Origin: Thinopyrum elongatum
Lineage: Eukaryota > Streptophyta > Magnoliopsida > Poales > Poaceae
Reading direction: 5' to 3'
DNA length: 64,000 nucleotides
Assembly (NCBI GenBank): GCA_011799875.1
Contig: CM022301.1
Coordinates: forward strand, 86,819,667-86,883,666
The notes under the pieces are model-generated. The model saw only the letters and a program-made list of their open reading frames with translations, had not been told where the DNA came from and did not search any database. A program made the translations under genes and the position numbers. This document shows, piece by piece, positions 19,256 to 31,000 of this stretch. How positions within the stretch are numbered: position 1 is the stretch's first letter; every line of letters begins with the position of its first letter.

Positions 19256-21707
19256 TTGGAGCGGCAGCAGTTTATTGCCGAGGAAATCAAGAAACTTGAA
19301 GCAGCTAGTTTGGTCAGAGGGGTACTGCATCCAACTTGGTTGGTGAATCCAGTGGTGGTGCGCAAGGAAAACGGGAAATGGAGGCTCTGCAATGATTTCA
19401 CTGACTTGAACAAAGCATGTCCAAAAGACCATTTCCCCCTACCGTGCATTGATCAAATTGTTGATTCCACTTCCGGATGTGATTTGCTATCTTTCTTGGA
19501 TGAGTACTCCGGGTACCATCAGATATTTATGGCCAAAGAAGATGAAGAGAAGACCGCGTTCATAACTCCATGTGGCACGTACTGCTTTGTACGAATGCCT
19601 TTCAGGTTAAAGAGCGCCGGATCCACTTTCGCAAGGGCAGTACAAGTTGGTTTCGAGCCCCAGTTGCACAGGAATGTAGAAGCTTATATGGATGATATAG
19701 TGGTCAAGACCAAGAACAGATCAACACTCATTCAGGACTTAGAAGAAACCTTCGCAAACCTGCGCAAGATCAACTTGAAAGTAAACCCTGAGAAATGTGT
19801 GTTTGGTGTTCCATCCGGCAAGCTCCTTGGTTTCTTTGTGTCCCAGCGAGGGATAGAGTCCAACACCGACAAGATCAGAGCGATCGAGCAAATACAAGCA
19901 CCCAAGACTGTTAAAGATGTGAGGCGTTTGACTGGATGCGTTGCCGCCCTGAGTAGGTTCATCTCCAAGTCCGCTGAGTGTGCCTTGCCTTTCTTCAAAA
20001 TCTTGAAGAAGGCTGGCCCGATGAAGTGGACCCCGGAAGCAGAAGCAGTGTTGCAAGACCTGAAAGCCTACCTTTCCTCTGCTCCCACCTTAGTCGCGCC
20101 TAAACCACAAGAGCCGTTGTTGCTATATTTAGATGCGACGAATCAAGTGGTTAGTGCAGTGTTGGTGGCGCAGCGAGAAGTGGATGAGGAAGCAGCCGCA
20201 GCAACTACACCCTTCGGAGATAGAACTCAATCAGTCGTGGTAGGACTGGGCGCGGATCAGGAGGAGGCGGAGCAAGCCAGCGAAGGTGATCCTAAAACCA
20301 CGGCAAGGAAGAAGGTGGTGCAACGGCCAGTCTACTTTGTCAGTTCCCTGTTACAGGGGGCTAGATCAAGGTACTCTGGAGTACAGAAGCTGATCTTCAT
20401 CCTCATCATGGCCTCGAGAAAATTGCGCCACCACTTCCAAGCCCACGAGATCACAGTTGTCACCCATTTTCCACTACAGCGCATACTGAGGAACCCCGAA
20501 GCCACAGACAGAATAGTAGAGTGGGCACTAGAGTTATCGAGCTTTGTCCTGAAATATGAAAGCACCTCAACTATTCAGAGCAGGGTATTGGCGGAATTCA
20601 TTGCAGAGTGGACACCCACTCCAGACGAAGAAGTACCAGAAACAATTCTCCCCGGCAAAGAGGCACCCCAAGAGTGGATCATGTATTTTGATGGTGCTTT
20701 CTCACTACAGGGCGTCGGCGCTGGCGTGCTTCTTATTGCACCCACCAGAGAGCATCTCAAATACGCAATCCAAATGCACTTTCCCCGGGAGAAGGCCACC
20801 AATAACACTGCTGAGTATGAGGGGCTCCTTGCCGGACTCAGAATTGCGGTGGAGTTGGGAATCAAGAACCTGATTATCCGCGGGGATTCTCAACTAGTGG
20901 TGAGGCAAGTCAACAAAGATTATTAGAGTCCGTTGATGGAGGCGTATGTGGAGGAAATGAGAAAGTTGGAAGAGCACTTTGATGGATTACAAGTAGAGCA
21001 CGTGCCACGAGCAGAAAATGGCATCGTCGATCACTTGTCAAAGTGCGCTGCACAAAAGATCCCTGTGGAACCAGGAACTTTTGTTCTCCATCTAACTCAA
21101 CCATCAGTACCCCCTTCAACGATGGCCAGAAAAAGAAAGTTGAACCCCGACAAGCATTTCTCGACAGAACTCCTCAAAGCAACGGGTGGAGAGGTTGGCG
21201 GGGGTAGTCTCGTTTCGGTTGGTGAGCTGCACCCTCCCGCAGAACCACAAGTTCTTGCAGTGGAAGGGAGAACTCCCACGAATGGGGAGGTGCCTTTAGT
21301 CCTTGTTGTCGAGCCACAAGCTCCAACTTGGGCACAACACATAGCCCATTTTCTTCAAAAAGGAGAACTTCCCGAAGAGCATGAAGAAGCTGAAAAAGTA
21401 GCCTGACGGTCCAGTATGTACCAGTTTGTCGATGACACTCTGTACAGAAAGAGGCCAAACGGGGTGAAATTGAAGTGCATTTGCCGGGAGGATGGGCTGA
21501 AGCTGTTGGCAGAGATACATGGGGGTATATGTGGCTCTCACATTGGATCAAGAGCCTTGGTTGGAAAAGCCCTCCGGCAGGGTTTCTACTAACCCACAGC
21601 CCTCCAGGATGCAACTGAGCTCGTCACCAAGTGTGAAGCCTCTCAGTTCCATTCCAAAAACATTCATCAACGAGCTCAAGCTCTCCAGACGATCCCTTTA
21701 TCCTGGC
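19256..21707 (+). pseudogene. pol: Tat RT, dual RNase H and integrase N terminus
   Basis: One frame from 19256 to 21707 with TAG at 20924, TGA at 21404 and TAA near 21590. RT domain: LCNDFTDLNKACPKD, FLDEYSGYHQI and catalytic AYMDDIVVKT (codons 143-152). A connection or first RNase H (LLLYLDATNQVVSAVLV) lacks a clear catalytic set. A second, archaeal-type RNase H follows (WIMYFDGAFS; NNTAEYEGLLAGL; IRGDSQLVVRQ). After a linker the integrase zinc finger begins (EIHGGICGSHIG ... KCEASQFHSK). Coding sequence is cut at 21707 by the next element's LTR, so the DDE core is absent. An acidic insert at about 20,180-20,300 splits the first RNase H. Confidence 0.9.
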
Positions 21708-22226
21708 TGTCGTGGACTTAACACGGCAGATGCCCTAGCAAAAGGACTTAGGTGTGGAGCCATCGCAACTAGGCTAGCTTGAAGGGGTTGAACGGGACAA
21801 AGGACACAGAGAGTTTACCCAGGTTCGGCCCCTCTCAATGAGGTAAAGGCCTACATCCTGCTTTCAGTTGTATTGCTGGAGTTTTGATTACAAGGGAGCG
21901 AATACGCTTGACCTAGCTTTCGATTGATTGTTTTTTCTCAGTTAAGCCGCCGCCGGGTCACCCCTTTATATACACAGGTTGATGCCCGGCGGCTTACAGA
22001 GTCCCGGCCGGCTCATAGACAACGTGTCCGGCTCGGTGACTAACTAAGCTTGCCTTACAATGTAGTTTAATCATATGGCGGTTCATCCTCTTGGGCCTCA
22101 AGTCGCCTCTGGGTCTTGGGCCTTCAATAAGCTTGCTTCATGACCCGCCATCTTCATCTTTAAGTCGCCAGTGGTATGACCCGGCCCCTTCTGGGCGGGT
22201 CATACCCAATAGTTATATCCCCAACA
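21708..22226 (-). repeat. 3' LTR of the minus-strand Tat element
   Basis: On the minus strand it begins TGTTGGGGATATAACT and ends AGTCCACGACA; 519 bp. It contains a TATATAAAGG-type TATA box (plus-strand 21,964-21,973 region) and the conserved word GGCCGAACCTGGGTAAA (plus-strand 21814-21830). It is related to, but distinct from, the LTR at 4419-5016. The internal region lies on its right, which makes it the 3' LTR of a minus-strand element. Confidence 0.85.
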
Positions 22227-22512
22227 TTAGACCCCAGGTTGATTTGAACTTGTTTACATCAATCTTCAGTACCTGACTTAGCAGAATCTTCCATCATCAA
22301 CTTTATGAACTTTTCTGTAACCCGCCATGACGTCAGTTCGCAGAACCACGGTAACCCGCCATGACATCAGGCACATTAATTACATACAGACCCAGAATAT
22401 CTCAACAAATCTTTATTTTTAACGGACCTTTCGAAAATCGAGGCATCTTTGTAGCCACATAATCATTTTTTCAACCTCCTCGATTCCCGCGCATGCCATT
22501 TATCCACCTCCT

Positions 22513-22520
22513 TATAAATA
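22513..22520 (+). promoter_or_regulatory. TATA box of the antisense gene
   Basis: TATAAATA followed by GGGACT, in a pyrimidine-rich context typical of grass promoters. It is followed by a C/T-rich leader and a consensus splice donor (GTAAGT at 22704). It is oriented opposite to the retrotransposon. Transcription would start near 22,545-22,550. It is present only in copy A, because copy D begins downstream, inside intron 1. Confidence 0.65.
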
Positions 22521-22544
22521 GGGACTGGGGGTCTTCCTCTTCAC

Positions 22545-25500
22545 TTTTACCTTGCCCCCTCATCTTCATCTCCTTCCTGACGACCCCTCTGCCATCCCGA
22601 GCTCCATCGCCGCCGTCTCCGTCCAGCATCCTCAACTCCAGCCGCTGCATCGACCTGATCGGACCAGAGCACTGCGGCACGCCTCCGTTGTTCATCAGCA
22701 TCAGTAAGTACTCCTCCTCCCACATATCAGATCTCCATTAGGGTTCGCCTAGTTCATCGGGGTTCTTCTTGGTTCTTCTTTAGATCGAGTAGTCTTGATC
22801 TGAATATGATACCAAACTTGTGCGGTAGCAGTTGAGCACTCGTTTTCAATACCAGAATACATCCCCTCTATAAAAGATCTCATATGAGCACATGAACTTT
22901 CCACTGCCGTCACCTTAGGTTAAGAATTTATTTCATTTTCTGAACTGTTGTAGATCCAAAATCGTAGCGTCGATCTGTGGAATCTGTTTGTCCATCACTT
23001 AGCAAATCCTCACTTATAGATCTGAAATATGGCAACTGTTTGGGCGGCTTAACTGACAAACTGTAACCTGCCATGTACCATTAGTCCCCTTGTTAAGCCG
23101 CCAATACATGTTCACAATTCGTATGACCGAGCACTGCCTTCCAGTTTAATCATGTCAACCTTTATAACACTTACTTTTCAATCATTGGCCGGCTTAACAA
23201 CATAATCTTAAACCGGCAATATTTTCCTTTCAGGCCTTCATCCTCAAAATGACCAAAACTGTCACCTCATGCAACTGGGTCGCTTCCACTGTCACGGAAG
23301 AAATCCTTACTGAATTTGTAAACGAAGGCGTCCTGGCTAAAAAGAGTGTGATCCACTGGAGGGCCCCAGGAACCGAGACCACCCCTGAACCAAAAGAGGG
23401 TGAAGTTGTAGTTTTCACTGATCACATGCTCCGGGGGTTCACTCCACCTGGCTCAAAATTCTTTCGTGATGTGCTGCACTTCTTTCAACTTCATCCGCAA
23501 GATATTGGGCCCAACTCTGTTTCAAACATCTGCAACTTCCAAGTTTTCTGCGAAGTATATCTTCAACAGGAACCCACTGTAGAGCTGTTCAGGGAATTCT
23601 ATTACTTGAACTGCCAGACTGAGTTCACAGATGGGCCCAGCCTAGAACTAGGCGGCATTTCAATCCAGAGGCGCAAAGAAGCTACTTTCCCAGCTGCTGC
23701 ACTTCCCAGTCATCCCAAGGACTGGAACCAGACTTGGTTTTACTGCCAATACACATCTCCAGAAGGTGAAAATCCTTTGCCGGGTTATCGTCCGAGCCGG
23801 CTTAGCAACAGGCACCCCCTCCCTGACCGGATCAGCACAACAGAACGAGCCAAATATATGCCCATTTTTGGAAAAATTAGAGCCTTAATGGCCAGTGGCT
23901 TAACTGGAGTTGACCTAGTTCGATGCTGGGTCGCATGGAGAATTTTACCTTTAAGCCGCCAGACCGGCTTAATGTGTGAGTATACCTGTGACGTCAAAGA
24001 TCCACAACGCCACAGCCGAGTGCAATTGGACGATGAGAGCCTCAACAAGATGGTCAAGACATTGCTGAACAAAAGCTTGGCCACTTGCAGCAAGACGGGG
24101 CTGAACCCTTTTTGCACCCTCAACAAGCCGCCAGTTGTGAGTATTTGTGAACAGTTTTCATTAACTCATTATCTGTCAATTTGCCTTTTCATTCTTACTT
24201 GAACCTCTGCAGGCTGACTCCCCCTTCTGGAAGAAGAGGCTTCAAGATAAATCGGCCAAGAAGACCAGGACCAAAATCTTGGCTAAGAAACCTGCCAAGA
24301 AGAAATCAAAAGTAGTTGATCCGTTTACTCTTGATGAAGAGTCAGAGGTAGAACTTAATTCTCTTGGCTCCTTTTTTGTTCATCTTATTGACATTGATCA
24401 CTACCAGGATGACGCGGAAGGCAGCCACGCAGATGGTGAAGAAGTAACTATCCTTTCCTCTGACTCAGAACCTCTGCCAAGACAGAAAATTCATCAAGCA
24501 AGCCGGAAAGTAAGGTTTTCCCACCCTTTAGCTTACTTGGATCCCAACTTTATTTTGAAGAAGCAGCAACATGAAGCTCGCCGCACAACCCGGAATAGTG
24601 GTGGCGGGATTCTTTCTTCCGGCTTACCAAACACGCCGGCTCCTCGCAAGCGTCGTCCAGAGGTTTCACATATTTCCGACTTAGCTTACCCCAAGGCGGG
24701 TCTTTTTCGCCAACCTCTTGACCCATCTGATTCAAACTATCAGGGGACCTCTCATTCTTCCTCTGGTGACTCAACTGGGACTCAAATTCCCTTGATCAAA
24801 ACTATTCCTGGGTAAGAAATACTTAAGCCTGTTTGCCTTAATACCTTATTCCATTAATACACTAATCTCATCATGAGTTGTTATTGTCAGCGCCATGGCC
24901 AAGCCCAGCAAAAAGCTTAAAGTTAACAAGCCGGCTGAAGATCCCAAGGCTACTGACCCGGAGAAGCAGACCGTGTATGAATCCATGCCTCGAACTTCAG
25001 AAACGGCTATGGATGACCCGCCACCAGAAGAGCCCCTTGTCACTATGGACACCATGAATGTTGATCCAGAAATTGCTAAACCGCCCAGCCCCGCTCAGCC
25101 GACTCAAGATATTGAAGATGTCATAGTCACTGGGACGGCTTATGCAGCACCAGGTAATCCCACCGTCTTATCCAAGCACAGCGCCAAGGAAGAATTTTCT
25201 GCTGTTGATAAGGGCAAGTGGAAAGTGGACTTGGAAGGCTATGCCCAGTTCAATGCTCAGGAGATTTATTCAGGCTATCTAAACCGCTTTCACACCAGCT
25301 GTGACTTTGAAGCCGGCCTGGTCAACCTTATGAAGGAATGTTTTGAGGTAACCACTATCATCTTTTCCATATATCTCTGCCAGCTGCCAAGTCTACTGGA
25401 TATGATAGAATTGAATATACTGTAGACTTCAGATAACCTCTTTAATCTTTTATTACTGTCATAGCGTCTTGGAGTTGCAGAGTCAAAACGAGTAGCCCTC

Positions 25501-26727
25501 AAGGGCCAGCTTAAGCTGCATAGCTAAAACCGGGACTTCAAATTGTAGTTCTCAACTTCGCATATGTAGCCCCCAAGGGCCGGCTTATTCAGCATCGATA
25601 AGCCGGAACTTATCACCATAATTGTGAATAAAATCCAAGTATGTAGCCCCCATGAGTCGGCTATAGTTATAATAGTGTAGCCGGGTCATCATATAATTGT
25701 CTTCAAGAAAAGAGCAATGCGCATTAGCCCCCAAGTGCCAAGTAAAATACTTGTATTATACTTGGGACTTAAAATAAGATGATCATCAGAACGTCATACT
25801 GCCTGCCTTTTTATGTGACAGGCTGAATTGAACATGAAGGAATCTCAAGTGAGTGACCTGAGGCAAAACATTCAGACCCAGCAATCTAAGACTTCCAAGG
25901 CCAAATCATAACTAAAGACCGCTTTGGAAAATATTGAACAACTGAGAAAGAACTTCAGTGTTGAGAGAAACGGCTGGGAAACCAAGAAGGCAACTCTACA
26001 AAAAAGAGCAGAAGATGCTGAAGCTGCCCTTAAGCCGGTTACTGACGAGTTATCCGGCTTAAAACATCAAATCAATAGCATGACAACCGCCATCTTTGGT
26101 AAGCGATAATATATTTCAATCTTTCATCATCCATGCCTTGAACAATCATTCAGCCGGCTTATCAATCTCTTTGGCAACGTAGGCTCTAGAATCTCCCACT
26201 TTGGCTCAGACATGCGCATGAAGCTGAAAGCTGCCTACACTCTTATAGAGCAATTATACACTGGCGCTCAACGAGCTATCTCTGCCTCCACCCATAAAAA
26301 GCAACCGCCTTCCCTCATCAAGGAAATGTTGGAGAAGCTATCTGTGCTGCCACAAAGAGTTGAAGAATTAAAACGATCAGCCGCCAGAGCCGGTGCCATC
26401 ACGGCCTTGAGCCGAGCAAAGGCATGGCAAACAGAGCTTGACCCGGCAGAACTAGCCACCGGCTGTCCGAGTTTAAAAGAAGATGGGTCTCCCTTCAGTG
26501 CCAAGGACTTCACAAAAATAGTAAGGGAGATGCGTCCCTTTGGAAGCAAATTGGCCCAAGAGACTGATCTCTCCAAATATCATCCAGTTTATGATGCTGA
26601 AAATGCCAAAGTGAAGGTGTCGGTGTATGAGGCCGTGGACCTTATCCCGCCAACGCGTAAGCACACCTTCGCTCCTGACATTGACCCGTCAACCCTTATA
26701 GATGATAAAGCTGTTTCAAAGCTTTGA
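22545..26727 (+). CDS. Spliced antisense gene of the Tat element (putative gypsy-type transposon domain)
   Basis: Runs opposite to gag-pol. I infer six exons with GT-AG introns at 22704-23233, 24137-24212, 24812-24890, 25348-25821 and 26099-26182. The start codon is ATG 23249, 15 bp into exon 2. All later exons join in frame: 296 codons in exon 2, then 599, 457, 277 and 542 coding bases, about 920 codons to the TGA at 26725. Exon 2 matches the plant 'putative gypsy type transposon' family (PF04195-like; RGFTPPGSKFFRDVLHFFQL, then VFCEVYLQQEPTVELFREF). Exon 3 is Lys- and Ser-rich, with a nuclear-localisation-like KKPAKKKSK. Exons 5-6 look coiled-coil (TKKATLQKRAEDAEAAL). One in-frame TAA (25909-25911) in exon 5 would shorten it to about 677 residues. 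The function of these antisense proteins is unknown. The exon structure is read from the sequence, without transcript evidence. Confidence 0.72.
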
Positions 26728-28018
26728 CTGGGATCGATTGGTCATCGCCTAACTTCCAGACGGCAGAGGAGGAAGAAGAATCGGCGCAGGATCATCCGGA
26801 AGCCTCAACCCGCCAAGACCAAACCGACTGATGCAAGAGCAGGTTTACCATCCGCATCATTGGATGCTGTGTGCATAAAAAACTCAATTCGTTTGGGCCG
26901 TCCAATGCCTTGTAATAGGTAGTTGAAAACAATGATCTGCCATGCCATCGTGCATGTTTATGTATAATACTTTTAAGCCGCCGATCCGATGTTGAAGATC
27001 TGCCACTTATGCTCATAATATCGTCAATCATGCAGATCATGTTTATCCCATTGCCTGCATACAAACAGATAACATGTGCCATGTGATATTTATTCATACT
27101 GCCGGCTCACCACGCCATACGCAGTAAGGGTAATAGCCCAGCACCCTGTTCCATTTATTCGTACCGCCGGCTTACAACGCCGTACACAGCAAGGGTAACA
27201 TCCCAAGGACTTAGAGCGCAGAACTCCAAGCGTATAAGCAAAACACACTGGCGACTTATCATCCAAAGCCAGGCCGGGTTATCAAAACTCCGGATATACT
27301 CAAACATGAGTTACAAGGATCAAGGCTACATGGCCTAAATCAATTTCAAACCATATATCAATATGGTACAAAAGATGAACCCAAAAAATGTTCAAATCAA
27401 AGATAAATCGGATAAAACAAGGCCTTCATAGGCTGCCAAGACTCAATATCAAGTGCTATTCAAGGGCCGCACAGCCACTGAGTTAATCCTTCATTCAAAC
27501 CTGTAAACCGGGCCTCACATGACCCATCGCCGTTTTAACTTTGACAAGTTCAGGGTCTTTATAAGATTGACTGTTAAGAGTACGGCGAGTCATTCCAGGA
27601 TTACCTGGTCAGAGTGGCAGGTAAACAAAGGCAGGATAACCCGGATTTTTGGTGAATACACCTGGCGTCCAAGCCTATTACACGGGACAACAAAGCTCTG
27701 TTTCATTAAACAAGAAGCCCCCAAGTAATCTTTCAATCCAGGCATATAAGCCGGAGCAATAGGGTAGTCACATCTATGCTCAATGAGCAGGAAGCCCCCA
27801 TGTTATTTGTAACAAGGCGTGCAAGCCAGATCAAGAGGGTAATCATAGCTATGCTCAGTGAGCAGGAAGCCCCCAAGTGATCTTATGAATTGACAATAAA
27901 GACTCAGATTCTCAGAAATGAAACGTCAGAGGCCATGAATTATCAGGGATGCCGGCTTTATTATACTAATCATAATATATACATTGTTAGAAATATGTAC
28001 ATCACAAGAGCTGGTGGC
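26728..28018. other. Spacer between antisense gene and integrase end
   Basis: Non-coding stretch where the two opposing transcription units converge. Sense-frame C-terminal-like sequence of the antisense gene continues past its stop (see findings). At 27,713-27,880 a unit of about 76 bp is repeated, each copy carrying GAAGCCCCCA (starts near 27,714, 27,791 and 27,866). The words CCGGCTTA/TAAGCCGG recur. No ORF beyond 70 codons looks real. Confidence 0.5.
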
Positions 28019-31000
28019 TCAGGTGTAATAGGGCCGGAGATGAGCAATGTTCCACGGCCGACGGGTCTCCTCCTCCGACGTGCGTGAGTCCTTGTGGTCT
28101 CGAACATCGATAAGGTACTATGACCCGTTGTTCAGATTTTTGCTGACCACAAAGGGCCCTTCCCAAGGTGGGGATAACTTGTGCATGTCAGTTTGATCCT
28201 GGATAAGCCGGAGCACCAAGTCACCTTCTTGAAAGGTCCGGGTTTTAACCCGGCGGCTATGATAACGACGTAGGTCCTGCTAGTAAATCACTGAACGAGC
28301 CGCCGCAAGGTCATGTTCCTCATCCAGAAGGTCAAGAGCATCCTGACGTGCTTTTTCATTATCAGCTTCAACATAAGCCGCCACACGGGGCAAGTCGTGA
28401 CGGATGTCACTAGGGAGAACCGCCTCTGCTTCGTAAACCATGAAGAAAGGCGTGTAACCCGTAGATCTGTTGGGGGTAGTATTGATACTCCATAGCACCG
28501 AAGGCAACTCCTCAACCCAACAACCCGGCGTCCTCTGCAAAGGGACCATAAGCCGGGGTTTTATTCCTCTCAAGATTTCTTGATTGGCTCTTTCAGCTTG
28601 ACCATTGGACTGGGGGTGGGCCACAGATGAAACGTCAAGACGAATATGCTCTTGTTGACAAAATTCTTTCATAGCACCCTTAGACAGATTGGTACCATTA
28701 TCAGTGATGATACTATGAAGGTATCCAAAATGAAAGATCACCTTTTTGATGAATTGAACCGCCGTCACTGCATCACACTTGCTGACCGGCTCAGCCTCAA
28801 CCCACTTTGTAAACTTGTCAACTGCCACTAGGAGGTGAGTCTTTTTATCCTTGGATCTTTTAAAAGGTCCAACCATGTCCAGCCCCCAGACTGCAAACGG
28901 CCAAGTAATTGGAATCATCCTCAATTCTTGAGCCGGCACGTGAGCTCATCTTGAAATTTTTTGACAACCATCGCACTTACTAACCAAATCCTCTGCATCA
29001 GCATGAGCCGTCAGCCAATAGAACCCATGACGAAAAGCCTTAGCCGCGAGAGACTTAGAACCGGCATGATGGCCACAATCTCCTTCATGAATCTCTCGTA
29101 GAATCTCACGGCCTTCCTCAGAAGAAACACAACACTGAAAAACCCCTGTAACACTGCATCAGTGCAACTCACCATTGACAATAGTCATTGAGTTAGACCG
29201 CCGGGTTATCTGCCTGGCCAAAGTTTCGTCTTCAGGTAACTCGCCCCGGGTCATATAAGCCAAATATGGAACTGTCCAATCAGGAATAACATGGAGAGCC
29301 GCCACCAACTGTGCCTCCGGGTCAGGAATAGCAAGATCTTCCTCCGTAGGCAATTTAACCGAAGGATTATGCAAGATATCAAGGAAGATATTAGGTGGTA
29401 CCGGCTTACGCTGGGACCCTAGTCGGCTTAGAGCATCAGCAGCCTCATTTTTCCGGCGATCAACATGCTCCACTTGATAACCCTTGAAATGACCAGCAAT
29501 AGCATCAACCTCTCGACGATAAGCCGCCATGAGTGGGTCCTTGGAATCCCAAGTGCCTGAAACTTGCTGAGCCACCAAGTCTGAGTTGCCAAAACACCTC
29601 ACCCGGCTTAGATTCATCTCTTTAGCCATCCGAAGACCATGGAGCAAGGCTTCATACTCAGCTGCATTGTTAGTACAAGGGAACATCAACCTTAGAACAT
29701 AACAAAATTTATCACCTCGTGGGGAAGTCAAAACAACTCCAGCCCCCGAGCCTTCCAACTGCCTGGATCCATCGAAGTGAATAGTCCAATATGTGCTATC
29801 CGGCTTTTCTTCAGGCATCTGCAACTCTGTCCAGTCATTGATGAAATCCGCAAGTGCTTGAGACTTGATAGCTGTCCGAGGCATATACTTCAAACCATGG
29901 GGTCCAAGCTCAATGGCCCACTTGGCAACCCTACCTGTGGCTTCTTTGTTTTGAATAATATCTCCCAAGGGAGCAGAACTGACCACAGTGATGGGATGAC
30001 CAAGGAAATACTGCTTCAACTTACGACTAGCCATGAACACGCCATAAACCAGCTTCTGCCAATGTGGGTATCTCTGCTTGGATTCAATGAGTACCTCACT
30101 GACATAATAAACCGGCCGCTGAACCGGATATTCCTTGCCTGATTCCTTTCTTTCCACAACAATTGCCACACTGACGGCTCGACTGTTAGCAGCTACATAT
30201 AACAACAAGGGCTCCTTATCAATAGGAGCTGCAAGGATTGGCGGCTCAGCCAACTGCTTTTTCAATGCCTCAAATGCCTGATTAGCAGCATCACTCCAGA
30301 CAAAATGATCTGTTTTCTTCATCATCTGATACAGAGGGATAGCCTTTTCGCCCAAACGGCTTATAAACCGGCTTAAAGCCGCAATACGACCTGCCAGACA
30401 CTGGACGTCATTAATACACGCCGGCTTAGCCAAAGAAGTGATAGCCTTGATTTTCTCCGGGTTAGCTTCAATGCCTCTTTCAGAAACCAAAAAACCCAAC
30501 AGCTTGCCTGCTGGCACACCAAAGACACACTTGGCCGGGTTAAGCATCATCTTGTAGACCCGGAGATTGTCAAAGGTCTCTTTTAAATCATCTATCAAAG
30601 TCTCTTTCTTCCTGGATTTCACAACAATATCATCCACATAAGCATGAACATTGCGTCCAATCTGGTCATGCAGGCAATTTTGAACACACCGCTGATAAGT
30701 CGCCTGGGCACTCTTGAGCCGAAAAGGCGTAGACACATAGCAGAAGGCTCCAAAGGGAGTGATGAAAGATGTCTTCTCCTGGTCCTTAACTGCCATTTTG
30801 ATCTGATGATAACCAAAGTAAGCATCCAAAAAACTCAAACGCTCACAACCCGCCGTAGCATCGATGATCTGATCAATACGAGGGACAGCAAAAGGGTCAG
30901 CCGGACAGGCCTTGTTAAGGTCTGTGTAATCCGCACACATATGCCAAGTGCCATTCTTTTTAAGTACCAGCACCGGGTTAGCCAACCACTCAGGATGAAA

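Larger units (their letters stand above)
14242..21707 (+). mobile_element. Tat-lineage Gypsy element, truncated in integrase
   Basis: Plus-strand order: LTR (14242-15207), PBS, gag with a hAT insertion, protease, RT, inactive connection/RNase H, second RNase H, and the integrase N terminus. It stops at 21707 where a minus-strand LTR of another element begins. The second RNase H after a degenerate first one is the hallmark of the Tat lineage. The 5 bp before the LTR are ATCAT (14237-14241); the matching right-hand copy is not in the window. Frames are broken in gag, between gag and protease, and before RT. Confidence 0.85.

Noticed and set aside
22493..22741. 82-codon ORF overlapping the TATA box and leader of the antisense gene
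   Set aside because: It starts before the TATA box and crosses the splice donor at 22704; better explained as promoter, leader and intron.
27713..27880. Regularly spaced repeats as a CRISPR-like array
   Set aside because: Only three degenerate units in a plant retrotransposon spacer; no spacer/repeat structure.
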